From: Polyangiaceae bacterium
Lineage (GTDB): Bacteria; Myxococcota_A; Polyangia; Polyangiales; Polyangiaceae
Length of the DNA: 64,000 nucleotides
Reading direction: 5' to 3'
Assembly (NCBI GenBank): GCA_019637295.1
Contig: JAHBVX010000002.1
Coordinates: forward strand, 310,001 to 374,000
A model generated the notes under the pieces. That model was given only the letters and a program-made list of their open reading frames with translations. It made no database searches and was not told the origin of the DNA. Each line of letters begins with the position of its first letter. The first letter of the stretch is position 1. This document shows, piece by piece, positions 52,958 to 60,018 of the stretch. A program made the position numbers and the translations under genes.

Positions 52958-54261
52958 GCGCTGGCCCTCCCGCGGCGTGCCTCGAGCATCTGCAGGTAGC
53001 TCTGCAGCCGGTTCTCGATGTTGGCCTTACCGAAGTAGCGAGGGTCCACCAGATCCGACTCGATGAAGCCGCCGGGCACCCCGGTGCGCTTCTCGAGTTC
53101 CCGCAGCATCACGAGCTGACCGGCAGAGAAGGAGTTGCAGCTCTTGACGCTGTTGATCAAGAAGCCGTCTGCCTCGTAGCGCCGGATGTAGTCCTCCAAG
53201 AGCGCCGTGCGCGTGGGCAGACCCAGGTTCGTGTAGCAACCGAGGCAGTAGTCGGCGAGGCTCTCGAGGGGCTCGTCCGGCGAGTGACGGAAGCCCTTGT
53301 CGTACAGACCGCCGACGCGGGTGTAGGTGCTCGCGACCACGGTTGCCCCCTCTCGGCTGAACATCCGCCAGAAGTCGAGGAAGCTGGTCCAGTTGGGCGG
53401 ACCTTCCACGACCAGTCGAAAGCGCTCCTCGCCCGCGGGGCCGTCGGGCGTCATGGGCCCCTCCTTCCGTCGCACCCGTTCGTCCACCTCGGCCCGCAGC
53501 ATCTGGTAGTAGCGGACGGCGTCTTCGGTGCCGCGGAAGGCGCTGAAGATGGGACCCACGTAGTAGACACCGCCAAAGTAGCCGTCGATGGGCGAGGGGC
53601 GATGGCGCGCGGACTCCCACACGGCCACCAGATCGTCCTCCGCCCGGTGGCTCAGCTGCAGCCGCCGCGAGAGCTCTCTCATGTCGAGCTTCTTGCCGGC
53701 CACCTGCTCCATCGCCGGGATGACCACGTCCTTCAGCTGACGCACGATGTACTCGCGCATCTCGGGGGTGATCTCGCCGTCCGTCTGGTAAGGAACGTGC
53801 AGCATCACCACCGGACACTTGTACTCTTCGCGCAACAGCTCGAACCACTTCATGAACGTGAAGCAGCCGGTGTAGGACAGCAGCAGTAGATCCGGCTCCG
53901 GCAGCTTGGTGCCGGTGGGCCCGATGTTCCCGCTCTTGAGCATGCCGATGTCGCACTTGACGTAGGTGCAGACATCTTCAGAGTGTCCGGCCTTCTCGGC
54001 CTCGGCGATGTAGCCGGCGCTCTTCTTGCGCATGCCCGATTGCAGCGCGTTGATCTCGGGCAGAACGGCGAGCATGTCGAGGGCGCCGATCAGCTCGGTC
54101 AAGTTGCCGGGCACGAAGGTGTAGACCACCTTCTTGCCTTCGGCCTTGGCGCGCGCCAAGCGCTCGAAGTGGTCAGCGATCATGCGCTTCTGTTCGATCT
54201 GACTCTGGTCCTTCTCCGCCGGCTCGAGCTGCGCACTTTGGGTCATGGCTGGGTTACTCAT
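52954..54261 (-). CDS. bcrB: Benzoyl-CoA reductase (class I), subunit B
   Basis: This is a 435-residue protein of the 2-hydroxyglutaryl-CoA dehydratase D family. Visible motifs are VVYTFVPGNLTELIGALDMLAVLPEINAL, DVCTYVKCDIGML, LSYTGCFTFMKWFELL, VVMLHVPYQ, LADYCLGCYTNLGLPTRTALLEDYI and NSVKSCNSFSAGQLVMLRELEKRTG. The conserved cysteines would hold the active-site Fe-S cluster. With BcrC it performs the two-electron reduction of benzoyl-CoA to cyclohexa-1,5-diene-1-carbonyl-CoA. The 4-bp overlaps on both sides imply tight co-translation. Confidence 0.94.
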   Translation of the reverse strand: MSNPAMTQSAQLEPAEKDQSQIEQKRMIADHFERLARAKAEGKKVVYTFVPGNLTELIGALDMLAVLPEINALQSGMRKKSAGYIAEAEKAGHSEDVCTYVKCDIGMLKSGNIGPTGTKLPEPDLLLLSYTGCFTFMKWFELLREEYKCPVVMLHVPYQTDGEITPEMREYIVRQLKDVVIPAMEQVAGKKLDMRELSRRLQLSHRAEDDLVAVWESARHRPSPIDGYFGGVYYVGPIFSAFRGTEDAVRYYQMLRAEVDERVRRKEGPMTPDGPAGEERFRLVVEGPPNWTSFLDFWRMFSREGATVVASTYTRVGGLYDKGFRHSPDEPLESLADYCLGCYTNLGLPTRTALLEDYIRRYEADGFLINSVKSCNSFSAGQLVMLRELEKRTGVPGGFIESDLVDPRYFGKANIENRLQSYLQMLEARRGRASA

Positions 54262-55451
54262 GCTGCACTTCCCCAGAGCTTGACGGCGTCCGAGAAGGCG
54301 CCGGCTTGTTCACGGATCACCTGAAACTGACCGCTATTTTCCGCATACTTCAGGCTGGTGTGCGGGATGCCTTGGCGGTCGAGGGCGGCTTCGAGCATGG
54401 GCTGGTCGAGCAGCGCTGGATCGCAGAACGAGGCAGCGGCAAAGATGACCCCCTCGGCGGCCGCGGCGCGGACGCTCTCGATCAGCGCGTCGCCTTTGGT
54501 CGCCTCGCCGATGTAGCGGCTCGAAGTGGCGACGCCCCGGTCGAGGTAGGCGTTCGACAGCGCCGTCCAGGGGTCGATGCTCGAGTCCTCCTCGATGTCC
54601 CCCTCGATGAAGTGAAGGCCCAGCTGGAAGTCGTCATCGACGATGTCGCAGCCCGCTGCCTCCAGCGTTCGAATCAAGCCCAGCGGAGGCTGCTCGCAGA
54701 ACGCGCCGCGGACCACGACCCGCACGTTGTCGTAGGCGCGTGCCTCACGTCTCTCCAGGGCGGCCAGCAGCTCCCGGAGCCAGGCCTCGTGCTCCTGCGC
54801 CTCGAGCACGCTGCCGGCGCGCGCCGCGAGGTACGCCTCCGACGCGCGCAGTCGCCAGGGCTCTCGACGGCGCAGGGCGCTGAGCTCGCTCAGTACGCGC
54901 CGGCGCGAGTTCTCTCGGCGAATGGCCGCTCGCAGCTCCTCGTCCGAGGGGGGCTTGGCGCCGCGGCCGACGAGTCCCGCCGCGATGCGCCGAAGCTCAC
55001 CGGTGTAGAAGCGCCCGCCGATGTCGCGATCGAAGTTCTGGGGCAGGTCCACGTAGGCGGTGAAGCGCTCGGGGAAGAGCATGTTCCAAATCCCGCCCAG
55101 GTTGCGGATCACGTCGCAGATCGACGGGAACAGCATGCCGTCGAGCACGTCGAGCTGCCCACCCATCGCCAGCTCGAGCGTGCTGCGGGGGATGCGGCAG
55201 ATGTAGGACTGAAAGTAGGAGTCCCCCCGGATCACGTCGAGCTGGTCGCCGCCGCCGAAGATGGAGACGGGCAGGCAACCCATGGCCTCGAGCAACGGGC
55301 GGGGGACGTAGATGGGGAGCGCGCCGATGGCCAAGCCCCCGGGATGCGCCTCTTTCCAGCGTCGGACCCGGGAGAAGCTCATGTCTTCGTACAGCGCGAG
55401 GCAGCGCGCGAGCACCTCCGCGGCGGGGTCCGATGCAGTCGAGTCGGTCAT
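54258..55451 (-). CDS. bcrC: Benzoyl-CoA reductase (class I), subunit C
   Basis: This is a 397-residue protein with the same fold as BcrB. Motifs are LAIGALPIYVPRPLLEAMGCLPVSIFGGGDQLDVIRGDSYFQSYICRIPRSTLELA, LDGMLFPSICDVIRNLGGIW, VVVRGAFCEQPPLGLIRTLEAAGCDIVDDDFQLG, and ASFCDPALLDQPMLEAALDRQGIPHTSLKYAENSGQF. The cysteines in GAFCEQP, AASFCDP and the N-terminal region fit Fe-S ligation at the benzoyl-CoA-reducing site. It is the first structural gene after tetR, overlapping its stop by 4 bp. Confidence 0.94.
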   Translation of the reverse strand: MTDSTASDPAAEVLARCLALYEDMSFSRVRRWKEAHPGGLAIGALPIYVPRPLLEAMGCLPVSIFGGGDQLDVIRGDSYFQSYICRIPRSTLELAMGGQLDVLDGMLFPSICDVIRNLGGIWNMLFPERFTAYVDLPQNFDRDIGGRFYTGELRRIAAGLVGRGAKPPSDEELRAAIRRENSRRRVLSELSALRRREPWRLRASEAYLAARAGSVLEAQEHEAWLRELLAALERREARAYDNVRVVVRGAFCEQPPLGLIRTLEAAGCDIVDDDFQLGLHFIEGDIEEDSSIDPWTALSNAYLDRGVATSSRYIGEATKGDALIESVRAAAAEGVIFAAASFCDPALLDQPMLEAALDRQGIPHTSLKYAENSGQFQVIREQAGAFSDAVKLWGSAA

Positions 55452-56113
55452 CGTATTGGCTCCTGTTCTCCGTCCGCGATCAGCGCTGGGGCGGCGTGGT
55501 CAGACAGCTCCGCTTCCACCCGCGCGAGCAGCGCGTCGTCCGTCCGCCGCTCGACCAGTCCACCGCTCACGAGGTGCATGATGGTACGCGCGAGCCCGTC
55601 GGGAGCGCCGTGTTGCTCGGGATCGTACCAACCGTAGATCCAGTTCAGCACGCCAAACACGCAGTAGGTCGTCTTCTCGACCTCGGCGTACGGCGTGCCT
55701 TCGGGCATCACGCTCGAGACCAGCTCGGAGGCCAGCGTGAAGTACGCGAGCTTGCGCTCCCGCACCAAGCCCCGCTGGGGGGGAGCGAGCGCGGTGGCCT
55801 CCTGGATGAGCACCCGCATCACGTGATCGTGCGACGCGAAGTAGCGCACGTGGTTGAGCACGAAGGCGTACAGGCGCTCCTCCGGTTCGACGAAGCGGCC
55901 GAGCAGGCTGCGCGCCCGGGCGAGGAGCACATCGAACGCCTCGCTCTGAATCGCGAACAGCACCGCCTCTTTGGAGGGGAAGTAGTTGTAGAAACTCGCC
56001 GTGGATCGGCCCGTGGCTTGGGCGAGCTTGCGCATGCTCATGCCGTGGAAGCCGTGCGCGGCCACGGCTCGCGCCGCGGCGTGCAGGATCTCGCTCCGGG
56101 GGCTCGGGTGCAT
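55448..56113 (-). CDS. TetR-family regulator heading the benzoyl-CoA reductase operon
   Basis: This is a 221-residue protein. The helix-turn-helix (RSEILHAAARAVAAHGFHGMSMRKLAQATGRSTASFYNYFPSKEAVLFAI) is typical TetR; the C-terminal domain (about 60-200) would bind a ligand, plausibly an aromatic CoA-ester. It is translationally coupled to bcrC (4-bp overlap), so it is autoregulated with the operon. A 21-bp palindromic site identical to one in front of the had operon starts five bases upstream of its ATG. No ribosome-binding site fits between site and ATG, so the mRNA may be leaderless. The equivalent regulators in known bad/bzd/bcr clusters are MarR- or BzdR-type, so TetR control is a variation. 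Confidence 0.87.
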   Translation of the reverse strand: MHPSPRSEILHAAARAVAAHGFHGMSMRKLAQATGRSTASFYNYFPSKEAVLFAIQSEAFDVLLARARSLLGRFVEPEERLYAFVLNHVRYFASHDHVMRVLIQEATALAPPQRGLVRERKLAYFTLASELVSSVMPEGTPYAEVEKTTYCVFGVLNWIYGWYDPEQHGAPDGLARTIMHLVSGGLVERRTDDALLARVEAELSDHAAPALIADGEQEPIR

Positions 56114-56117
56114 GGGT

Positions 56118-56138
56118 GTACGAACGTTCGTTCGCACG
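56118..56138. promoter_or_regulatory. Palindromic operator candidate for the TetR regulator (tetR-bcr promoter)
   Basis: The core CGAACGTTCG is self-complementary and extends to CGAACGTTCGTTCG. The whole 21 bp recurs without a mismatch at 59165-59185 in front of had. It lies 5 bp before the tetR start codon, where a bound repressor would block RNA polymerase. Confidence 0.78.
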
Positions 56139-56155
56139 TCTGGCGGCGGCTCGCC

Positions 56156-56169
56156 TTGACGGGGGTCAA
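56156..56169. promoter_or_regulatory. FNR-type box upstream of the tetR-bcr operon
   Basis: TTGAC-GGGG-GTCAA is a perfect inverted repeat in FNR/CRP format (TTGAT-N4-ATCAA class). It lies 17 bp upstream of the palindromic operator, the same spacing as in front of had. The centre-to-centre distance of 34.5 bp would allow the box at -41.5 and the operator over the -10 region. Confidence 0.75.
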
Positions 56170-56190
56170 GTTCGCGCGCCATCCGGACCC

Positions 56191-56973
56191 TCAGGCGTGG
56201 CTCCAGGCCGGCGGTCGTCTCGCGATGAAGGCCTCGATGCCTTCGGTAGGGTCGGCGCCCGCCATCAGCTCGTCCAGGTACTGCCGCTCGGCCTGCGCCA
56301 GATCGTGGCTGAAGTCCCGCAGCAGGCTGCGGCGGGCGGCGGCGGTCGCTTGCCGCACGGCGAAGGCCGAGAGCGGGGCGATGTGGGTCTGGTACCAGCC
56401 GAGGGCCGCGTCGAGCAGCTCTACGTCGTCCTCGACCAGCTCCGTCACCAGCCCGAGCTCGGCCGCCTGCGGAGCGCTCAGGTCGGCCCCGGTGAGCAGC
56501 AGCCTCTCGCTGGCGCTCTGCCCCAGACGGGCGGGGCCGAGGGCGGCCAGCACCGGCGGGAACACGCCCAGCTTGATCTCCGGGCAGGCGAACACCGCCG
56601 AGCGCTGGGCGAACACGAAGTGCCCAGCCAGCACGAGCTCGAACGCGCCGCCCAGACAACGCCCCTGCACCAGCGCCGCGATGGGCACGGGATAGCCCGC
56701 GACCCGTCGACACACCGCGTGGAACGACGAGAGCATCCGAGCAGCCTGCGCCTTGCGATGCTCCTCGACGGAGGCGCCAAACGAGAAGTGTCTGCCCTCG
56801 GTACGCACGAGGACCAGGCCGAGAGCCGGCGCGGATTCGTGCTCCGCGAGCGCGGCGTCGAGCTTCGCGAGCAGCGAGCTGGTCAAGATGTTGCCCTTCT
56901 CGCGAGAGAGGGTCACGTCGAGCACGCGACCGTCGGCCAGTAGCCGAGCGCGAACGTGCTCCGCTTCGCTCAC
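56191..56973 (-). CDS. dch: Cyclohexa-1,5-diene-1-carbonyl-CoA hydratase
   Basis: This is a 260-residue crotonase-family enzyme: VLDVTLSREKGNILTSSLLAKL, a CoA/oxyanion loop LVLVRTEGRHFSFGASVEEH, and ALVQGRCLGGAFELVLAGHFVFAQRSAVFACPEIKLGVFPPVLA. The phrases KGNILTS and HFSFGASVEEH resemble dienoyl-CoA hydratases of benzoate pathways rather than fatty-acid enoyl-CoA hydratases. It adds water to the product of benzoyl-CoA reductase, giving 6-hydroxycyclohex-1-ene-1-carbonyl-CoA. It is third gene of the had-oah-dch operon, overlapping oah by 4 bp. Confidence 0.88.
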   Translation of the reverse strand: MSEAEHVRARLLADGRVLDVTLSREKGNILTSSLLAKLDAALAEHESAPALGLVLVRTEGRHFSFGASVEEHRKAQAARMLSSFHAVCRRVAGYPVPIAALVQGRCLGGAFELVLAGHFVFAQRSAVFACPEIKLGVFPPVLAALGPARLGQSASERLLLTGADLSAPQAAELGLVTELVEDDVELLDAALGWYQTHIAPLSAFAVRQATAAARRSLLRDFSHDLAQAERQYLDELMAGADPTEGIEAFIARRPPAWSHA

Positions 56974-58088
56974 GACTCACTCTCCCGGCGAGCCGCCGCA
57001 CCCGGCGGGAGCACCGCGTCGATCAGCGCTTGGTCGAAGCGGTCGCCTCGGGCGACTCGGCGGCGCAGCTCCACGAAATCGATCTCCCGTGCGCTCCTGT
57101 CGCCAAAGTGAAACGCCGGGAAGCCAGCCGCTGCCTCGGTGTTCATGTTGAGGGAGAGCCAGGAGCGGTTGGTCTCGCTGTTGGCGTACCAGTGCACGAG
57201 CTTCTTCTTGCGCACGCTCTCCAGGGTCTTTCGGCTGCAGTCGGGGAACGTGTACAACAGCTTGGTGGCCAGTCGACCGACCGCGGCGTCCAGCTCGGAG
57301 AAGTCGATGACGCAACTCTCGACCACCTTCTTGGCGGCGTCGCGCTCGGCGCCGGTCTTCCACTCGCCGTGCACGATCATGCCGCGCTCGTCGAGGTAGC
57401 GATCCGTGATCACGAACGGGTTCGCGATGAACTTGCCGTCGCTGGTCTTGTAGACCGGTGTGATCTCGTTCACCAGCCCGATGCGGTGTGCCTTGTGGGC
57501 GGACCAGGGCTCGCACAGCACCAGCGACTCCACAGCTCGCGCGAAGCCCACGTACTCGTCGAGGAAGTCCGTGGAGCCGCCGTCGGGCGCGGAGCCGTGC
57601 ACCGGTCCCGCCTGTCCGAAGCGAGCGTGATCGCCCGCGAGCGTGAAGTCGCAAGCCATGCCGATCTCTTGTCCGCCGCCGATGCGCATGCCGTTCACGC
57701 GGCACACGACGGGCTTGTCGCACAGCAAGATGTTGGTGACCATGTCGTTGAACAGCCGCATGTACTGCAAGTACTCGAGCGGCCTGCTCCGATAGTAGGT
57801 CGCGTACTCGGCCGTGTTGCCGCCGGTGCAGAAGGCGCGCTCTCCGACCGCAGTGAACACCACGCACACGGCAGCGCGATCCATGCTCGCGCGGCGGAAG
57901 CCGAGGATCACGTCCTTGACGGCCTCGGTGGTGTAAGAGTTCAGCTGCCGTTCGTTGTCGAGGCTCAGCCACACCTGGTGCAGGCCTTCGACCGGCGTGC
58001 CGCGGCGGTCGAGGACGGGCTTCTTCTCGTAGCGCACGTGGCGGAGCTCTCGGCGGGCATCGAGCTCGTGATCGCAGAGGTCGTTCAT
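56970..58088 (-). CDS. oah: 6-oxocyclohex-1-ene-1-carbonyl-CoA hydrolase
   Basis: This is a 372-residue crotonase-type ring-opening hydrolase, the BamA/Oah family used as a marker of anaerobic aromatic degradation. Motifs are LHQVWLSLDNERQLNSYTTEAVKDVILGFR, VFTAVGERAFCTGGNTAEYATYYRSRPLEYLQYMRLFNDMV, CRVNGMRIGGGQEIGMACDFTLA, and FGQAGPVHGSAPDGGSTDFLDEYVG. Its length fits the family and exceeds that of ordinary hydratases. The product is 3-hydroxypimelyl-CoA. It sits 16 bp after had, and its stop overlaps dch. Confidence 0.95.
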   Translation of the reverse strand: MNDLCDHELDARRELRHVRYEKKPVLDRRGTPVEGLHQVWLSLDNERQLNSYTTEAVKDVILGFRRASMDRAAVCVVFTAVGERAFCTGGNTAEYATYYRSRPLEYLQYMRLFNDMVTNILLCDKPVVCRVNGMRIGGGQEIGMACDFTLAGDHARFGQAGPVHGSAPDGGSTDFLDEYVGFARAVESLVLCEPWSAHKAHRIGLVNEITPVYKTSDGKFIANPFVITDRYLDERGMIVHGEWKTGAERDAAKKVVESCVIDFSELDAAVGRLATKLLYTFPDCSRKTLESVRKKKLVHWYANSETNRSWLSLNMNTEAAAGFPAFHFGDRSAREIDFVELRRRVARGDRFDQALIDAVLPPGAAARRESES

Positions 58089-58104
58089 CGTTTTCTCCTC
58101 GGTG

Positions 58105-59154
58105 TCATGCGTTGGGGTCGAGCACCAGACGCCGGTTCAGGCGATGCTCCTCGAGGGCGTCGAGCCACTCGTTCAGTCGGGACATGGGGGCGCGCTCGAT
58201 GAAGGGCTCGAGCTTCACTTTCCCCTCGTAGATCAGGGAGAGCACGGCGGGGTACGCGTCGATGGGACAGCCCCAGGTGCCGGCCATGGTGGCGTCGAAC
58301 GCCATTAGGTTGGACAAGCGAACCTGCACGGGTTCACGAGTGAAGCCCACCAGCATCAACGTGGCGCCCTGCGCCAGCAACGCGTAGGCCTGGAGCTGGC
58401 CGCCGGCGGTGCCGCTGCACTCGAAGATCCTGTACCGCAGCGAGGGGACCCCGAAGCCGCGCGCCAGGCCGTGAAGCTCCTTCTTCACGTCACGCACGTC
58501 GCGGCCCTGCACGCCGATGCGGGCGTCAGCGGGCAGCTGATCGAGCCGCTCCGGGTGCACGTCGCACACGACCGTCTTGGCGCCGAGGGCGTGAGCGATC
58601 TGAACCACGTAGCCGCCCACGCCGCCGCCGCCCACGACAAAGGCGATGTCCCCGCGCTCGAGCCCCGAGCGGAGCACGGCTTGGTAGGCAGTGCTCACCG
58701 CGTCCGCGACCACCGACAACGAGTCGAGCGCGATCGAGGGCGGTGCGCCGGCGAGGGACACGAGCGCATGAGCCGGCACCAGCAGGTGCGTCTGGAAGCC
58801 GCCGTCGATGTCGTTGCCGGGCATCTTCTGCGCTGGGCACGCGTTGCCGCGGCCCGCGCGGCAGAACGCGCAGTCGCCGCAGGGCATCACGGCCGGTACG
58901 AGCACCGGCTGCGACAGCAGGTGCTCCGCTCCGCTGCCGGCCTCGACGACGGTGCCCACGATCTCGTGCCCGAGCACCAAGGGCAGGTCGTGGCGAGGAG
59001 CCACGCTACCGCGGGCGAAGCCGAGGTCGGTGTGGCACAGCCCGCAGGCGGTCACCTCGACCACCACCTCTCCCGCCTGCGGCGCAGGCAGCGGCCGCAC
59101 GGTCTCCTCGAGGGGGCTGGACGGAGCGTTCAGGACGTAGGCGCGGGTCTTCAT
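58105..59154 (-). CDS. had: 6-hydroxycyclohex-1-ene-1-carbonyl-CoA dehydrogenase
   Basis: This is a 349-residue zinc alcohol dehydrogenase of the MDR family. The catalytic zinc region is VTACGLCHTDLGFARG and LVLGHEIVGTV; the structural zinc lobe is MPCGDCAFCRAGRGNAC; the NAD fold is GDIAFVVGGGGVGGYVVQIAHALGAKTVVCD. It oxidises the hydroxyl made by Dch to the 6-oxo compound cleaved by Oah; substrate specificity is inferred from operon context. The start ATG follows GAGGTGATC, and a palindromic operator plus FNR box lie directly upstream. Confidence 0.9.
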   Translation of the reverse strand: MKTRAYVLNAPSSPLEETVRPLPAPQAGEVVVEVTACGLCHTDLGFARGSVAPRHDLPLVLGHEIVGTVVEAGSGAEHLLSQPVLVPAVMPCGDCAFCRAGRGNACPAQKMPGNDIDGGFQTHLLVPAHALVSLAGAPPSIALDSLSVVADAVSTAYQAVLRSGLERGDIAFVVGGGGVGGYVVQIAHALGAKTVVCDVHPERLDQLPADARIGVQGRDVRDVKKELHGLARGFGVPSLRYRIFECSGTAGGQLQAYALLAQGATLMLVGFTREPVQVRLSNLMAFDATMAGTWGCPIDAYPAVLSLIYEGKVKLEPFIERAPMSRLNEWLDALEEHRLNRRLVLDPNA

Positions 59155-59164
59155 CGATCACCTC

Positions 59165-59185
59165 GTACGAACGTTCGTTCGCACG
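59165..59185. promoter_or_regulatory. Palindromic operator candidate (had-oah-dch promoter)
   Basis: This is the same 21 bp, base for base, as at 56118-56138, here 11 bp upstream of the had ATG. Beyond the 21 bp the flanks differ, so conservation is specific to the site. Confidence 0.78.
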
Positions 59186-59202
59186 CCGGGCGACGGGCCG
59201 CC

Positions 59203-59216
59203 TTGACCGAAGTCAA
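59203..59216. promoter_or_regulatory. FNR-type box upstream of had-oah-dch
   Basis: TTGAC-CGAA-GTCAA lies 17 bp beyond the palindromic operator, exactly as in the tetR-bcr promoter. The spacer bases differ from those of the other box (GGGG), while both half-sites are identical. It also lies between had and the fnr-like gene. Confidence 0.75.
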
Positions 59217-59244
59217 GTTCCCGCGCCGCAGGCCGCGCCTGGTC

Positions 59245-59901
59245 TCAGATGTTCGCGAACTTCTTGAGCGCGTCGAGGTTCGCGATGCGCACGCTCCGCC
59301 CACGGGCGACGGCTCGCCCATCCCTCAGGCGGGCCAGCGCGCGAGAGAACGTCTCGGGGCGCATGCCCAGGACCCGCGCGACCACGCGTTGCTGTACGTC
59401 GAGCGGATCATCGGGGCCGCTCGCTTGGTGGCTGGTCAAGAGGAAGCGCGCGATGCGCTGGACGGCGGTGCCCTCGAGCGCCTGGCGGTCGGCGGCGCGC
59501 CGGCCAGACTCGCGGAGCGCCAGCTCGAGGACGGCGCCCATGGGCGAGCCCAGGCGGCCCATCCAGGCCTTGAACGCGGTCACATCGATGGAGCAGAGCA
59601 CCACGTCGGTCAGCGCCCACACGCTGTGCGGCATGGATTCACCAAGTAGCGACTCCAGTCCGAGGAGCGACTCGGAACCGCGCACTCCGCACGCCCCGAG
59701 GGTTCCCGACTCGGTGAGCGAGCCGAAGACCGCCCGGCCTCGGCGCAGGTACCACACCGTCTGCGGGACCTCTCCCTCGGTGAGCAGCTGCGTTCCCCCG
59801 GTGCGTCGGCTCTCGCGGAAGGGGCAGACTTCGGGGAGCGATGCCGCACCCAGGGTGCAGACTTGGCAGCGCCACGGGATGACTTGGGTCGTTGCTGTCA
59901 T
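59245..59901 (-). CDS. CRP/FNR-family regulator with FNR-like cysteines
   Basis: This is a 218-residue protein from ATG 59901 (preceded by GGAGG; an in-frame GTG at 59907 is less well placed). The N-terminus has RCQVCTLGAASLPEVCPF, a C-x2-C-x10-C motif followed by PF, like the E. coli FNR motif C-x2-C-x5-C-x-PF but with a longer last gap. A fourth Cys occurs in VVLCSIDVTAFKAW, where FNR has Cys122. The cNMP-binding-fold beta roll follows, then the helix-turn-helix RVVARVLGMRPETFSRALARL with E-T-x-S-R as in FNR. It is probably an oxygen-sensing [4Fe-4S] activator, analogous to AadR of R. palustris. A box in its own promoter suggests autoregulation. Confidence 0.88.
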   Translation of the reverse strand: MTATTQVIPWRCQVCTLGAASLPEVCPFRESRRTGGTQLLTEGEVPQTVWYLRRGRAVFGSLTESGTLGACGVRGSESLLGLESLLGESMPHSVWALTDVVLCSIDVTAFKAWMGRLGSPMGAVLELALRESGRRAADRQALEGTAVQRIARFLLTSHQASGPDDPLDVQQRVVARVLGMRPETFSRALARLRDGRAVARGRSVRIANLDALKKFANI

Positions 59902-59943
59902 GGCCACCTCCGGCGTAGTGTACCAAGCCGGCCCTGGAGCGAA

Positions 59944-59957
59944 TTGACGGATGTCAT
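59944..59957. promoter_or_regulatory. FNR-type box upstream of the fnr-like gene
   Basis: TTGAC-GGAT-GTCAT has one mismatch in the second half-site. It is centred about 50 bp upstream of the fnr-like ATG (59901), in the 117-bp gap that otherwise shows no feature. Confidence 0.6.
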
Positions 59958-60018
59958 GTTCACGCGCGCTCCCCCGGCCAACCGTCGGAAATCACGTCCA
60001 GGGCAGATGACGAATGTC

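Noticed and set aside
50730-55451. 2-hydroxyacyl-CoA dehydratase with activator instead of benzoyl-CoA reductase
   Set aside because: There are two different ATPase subunits (A and D types), and adjacent had, oah and dch genes are specific to the benzoyl-CoA pathway.
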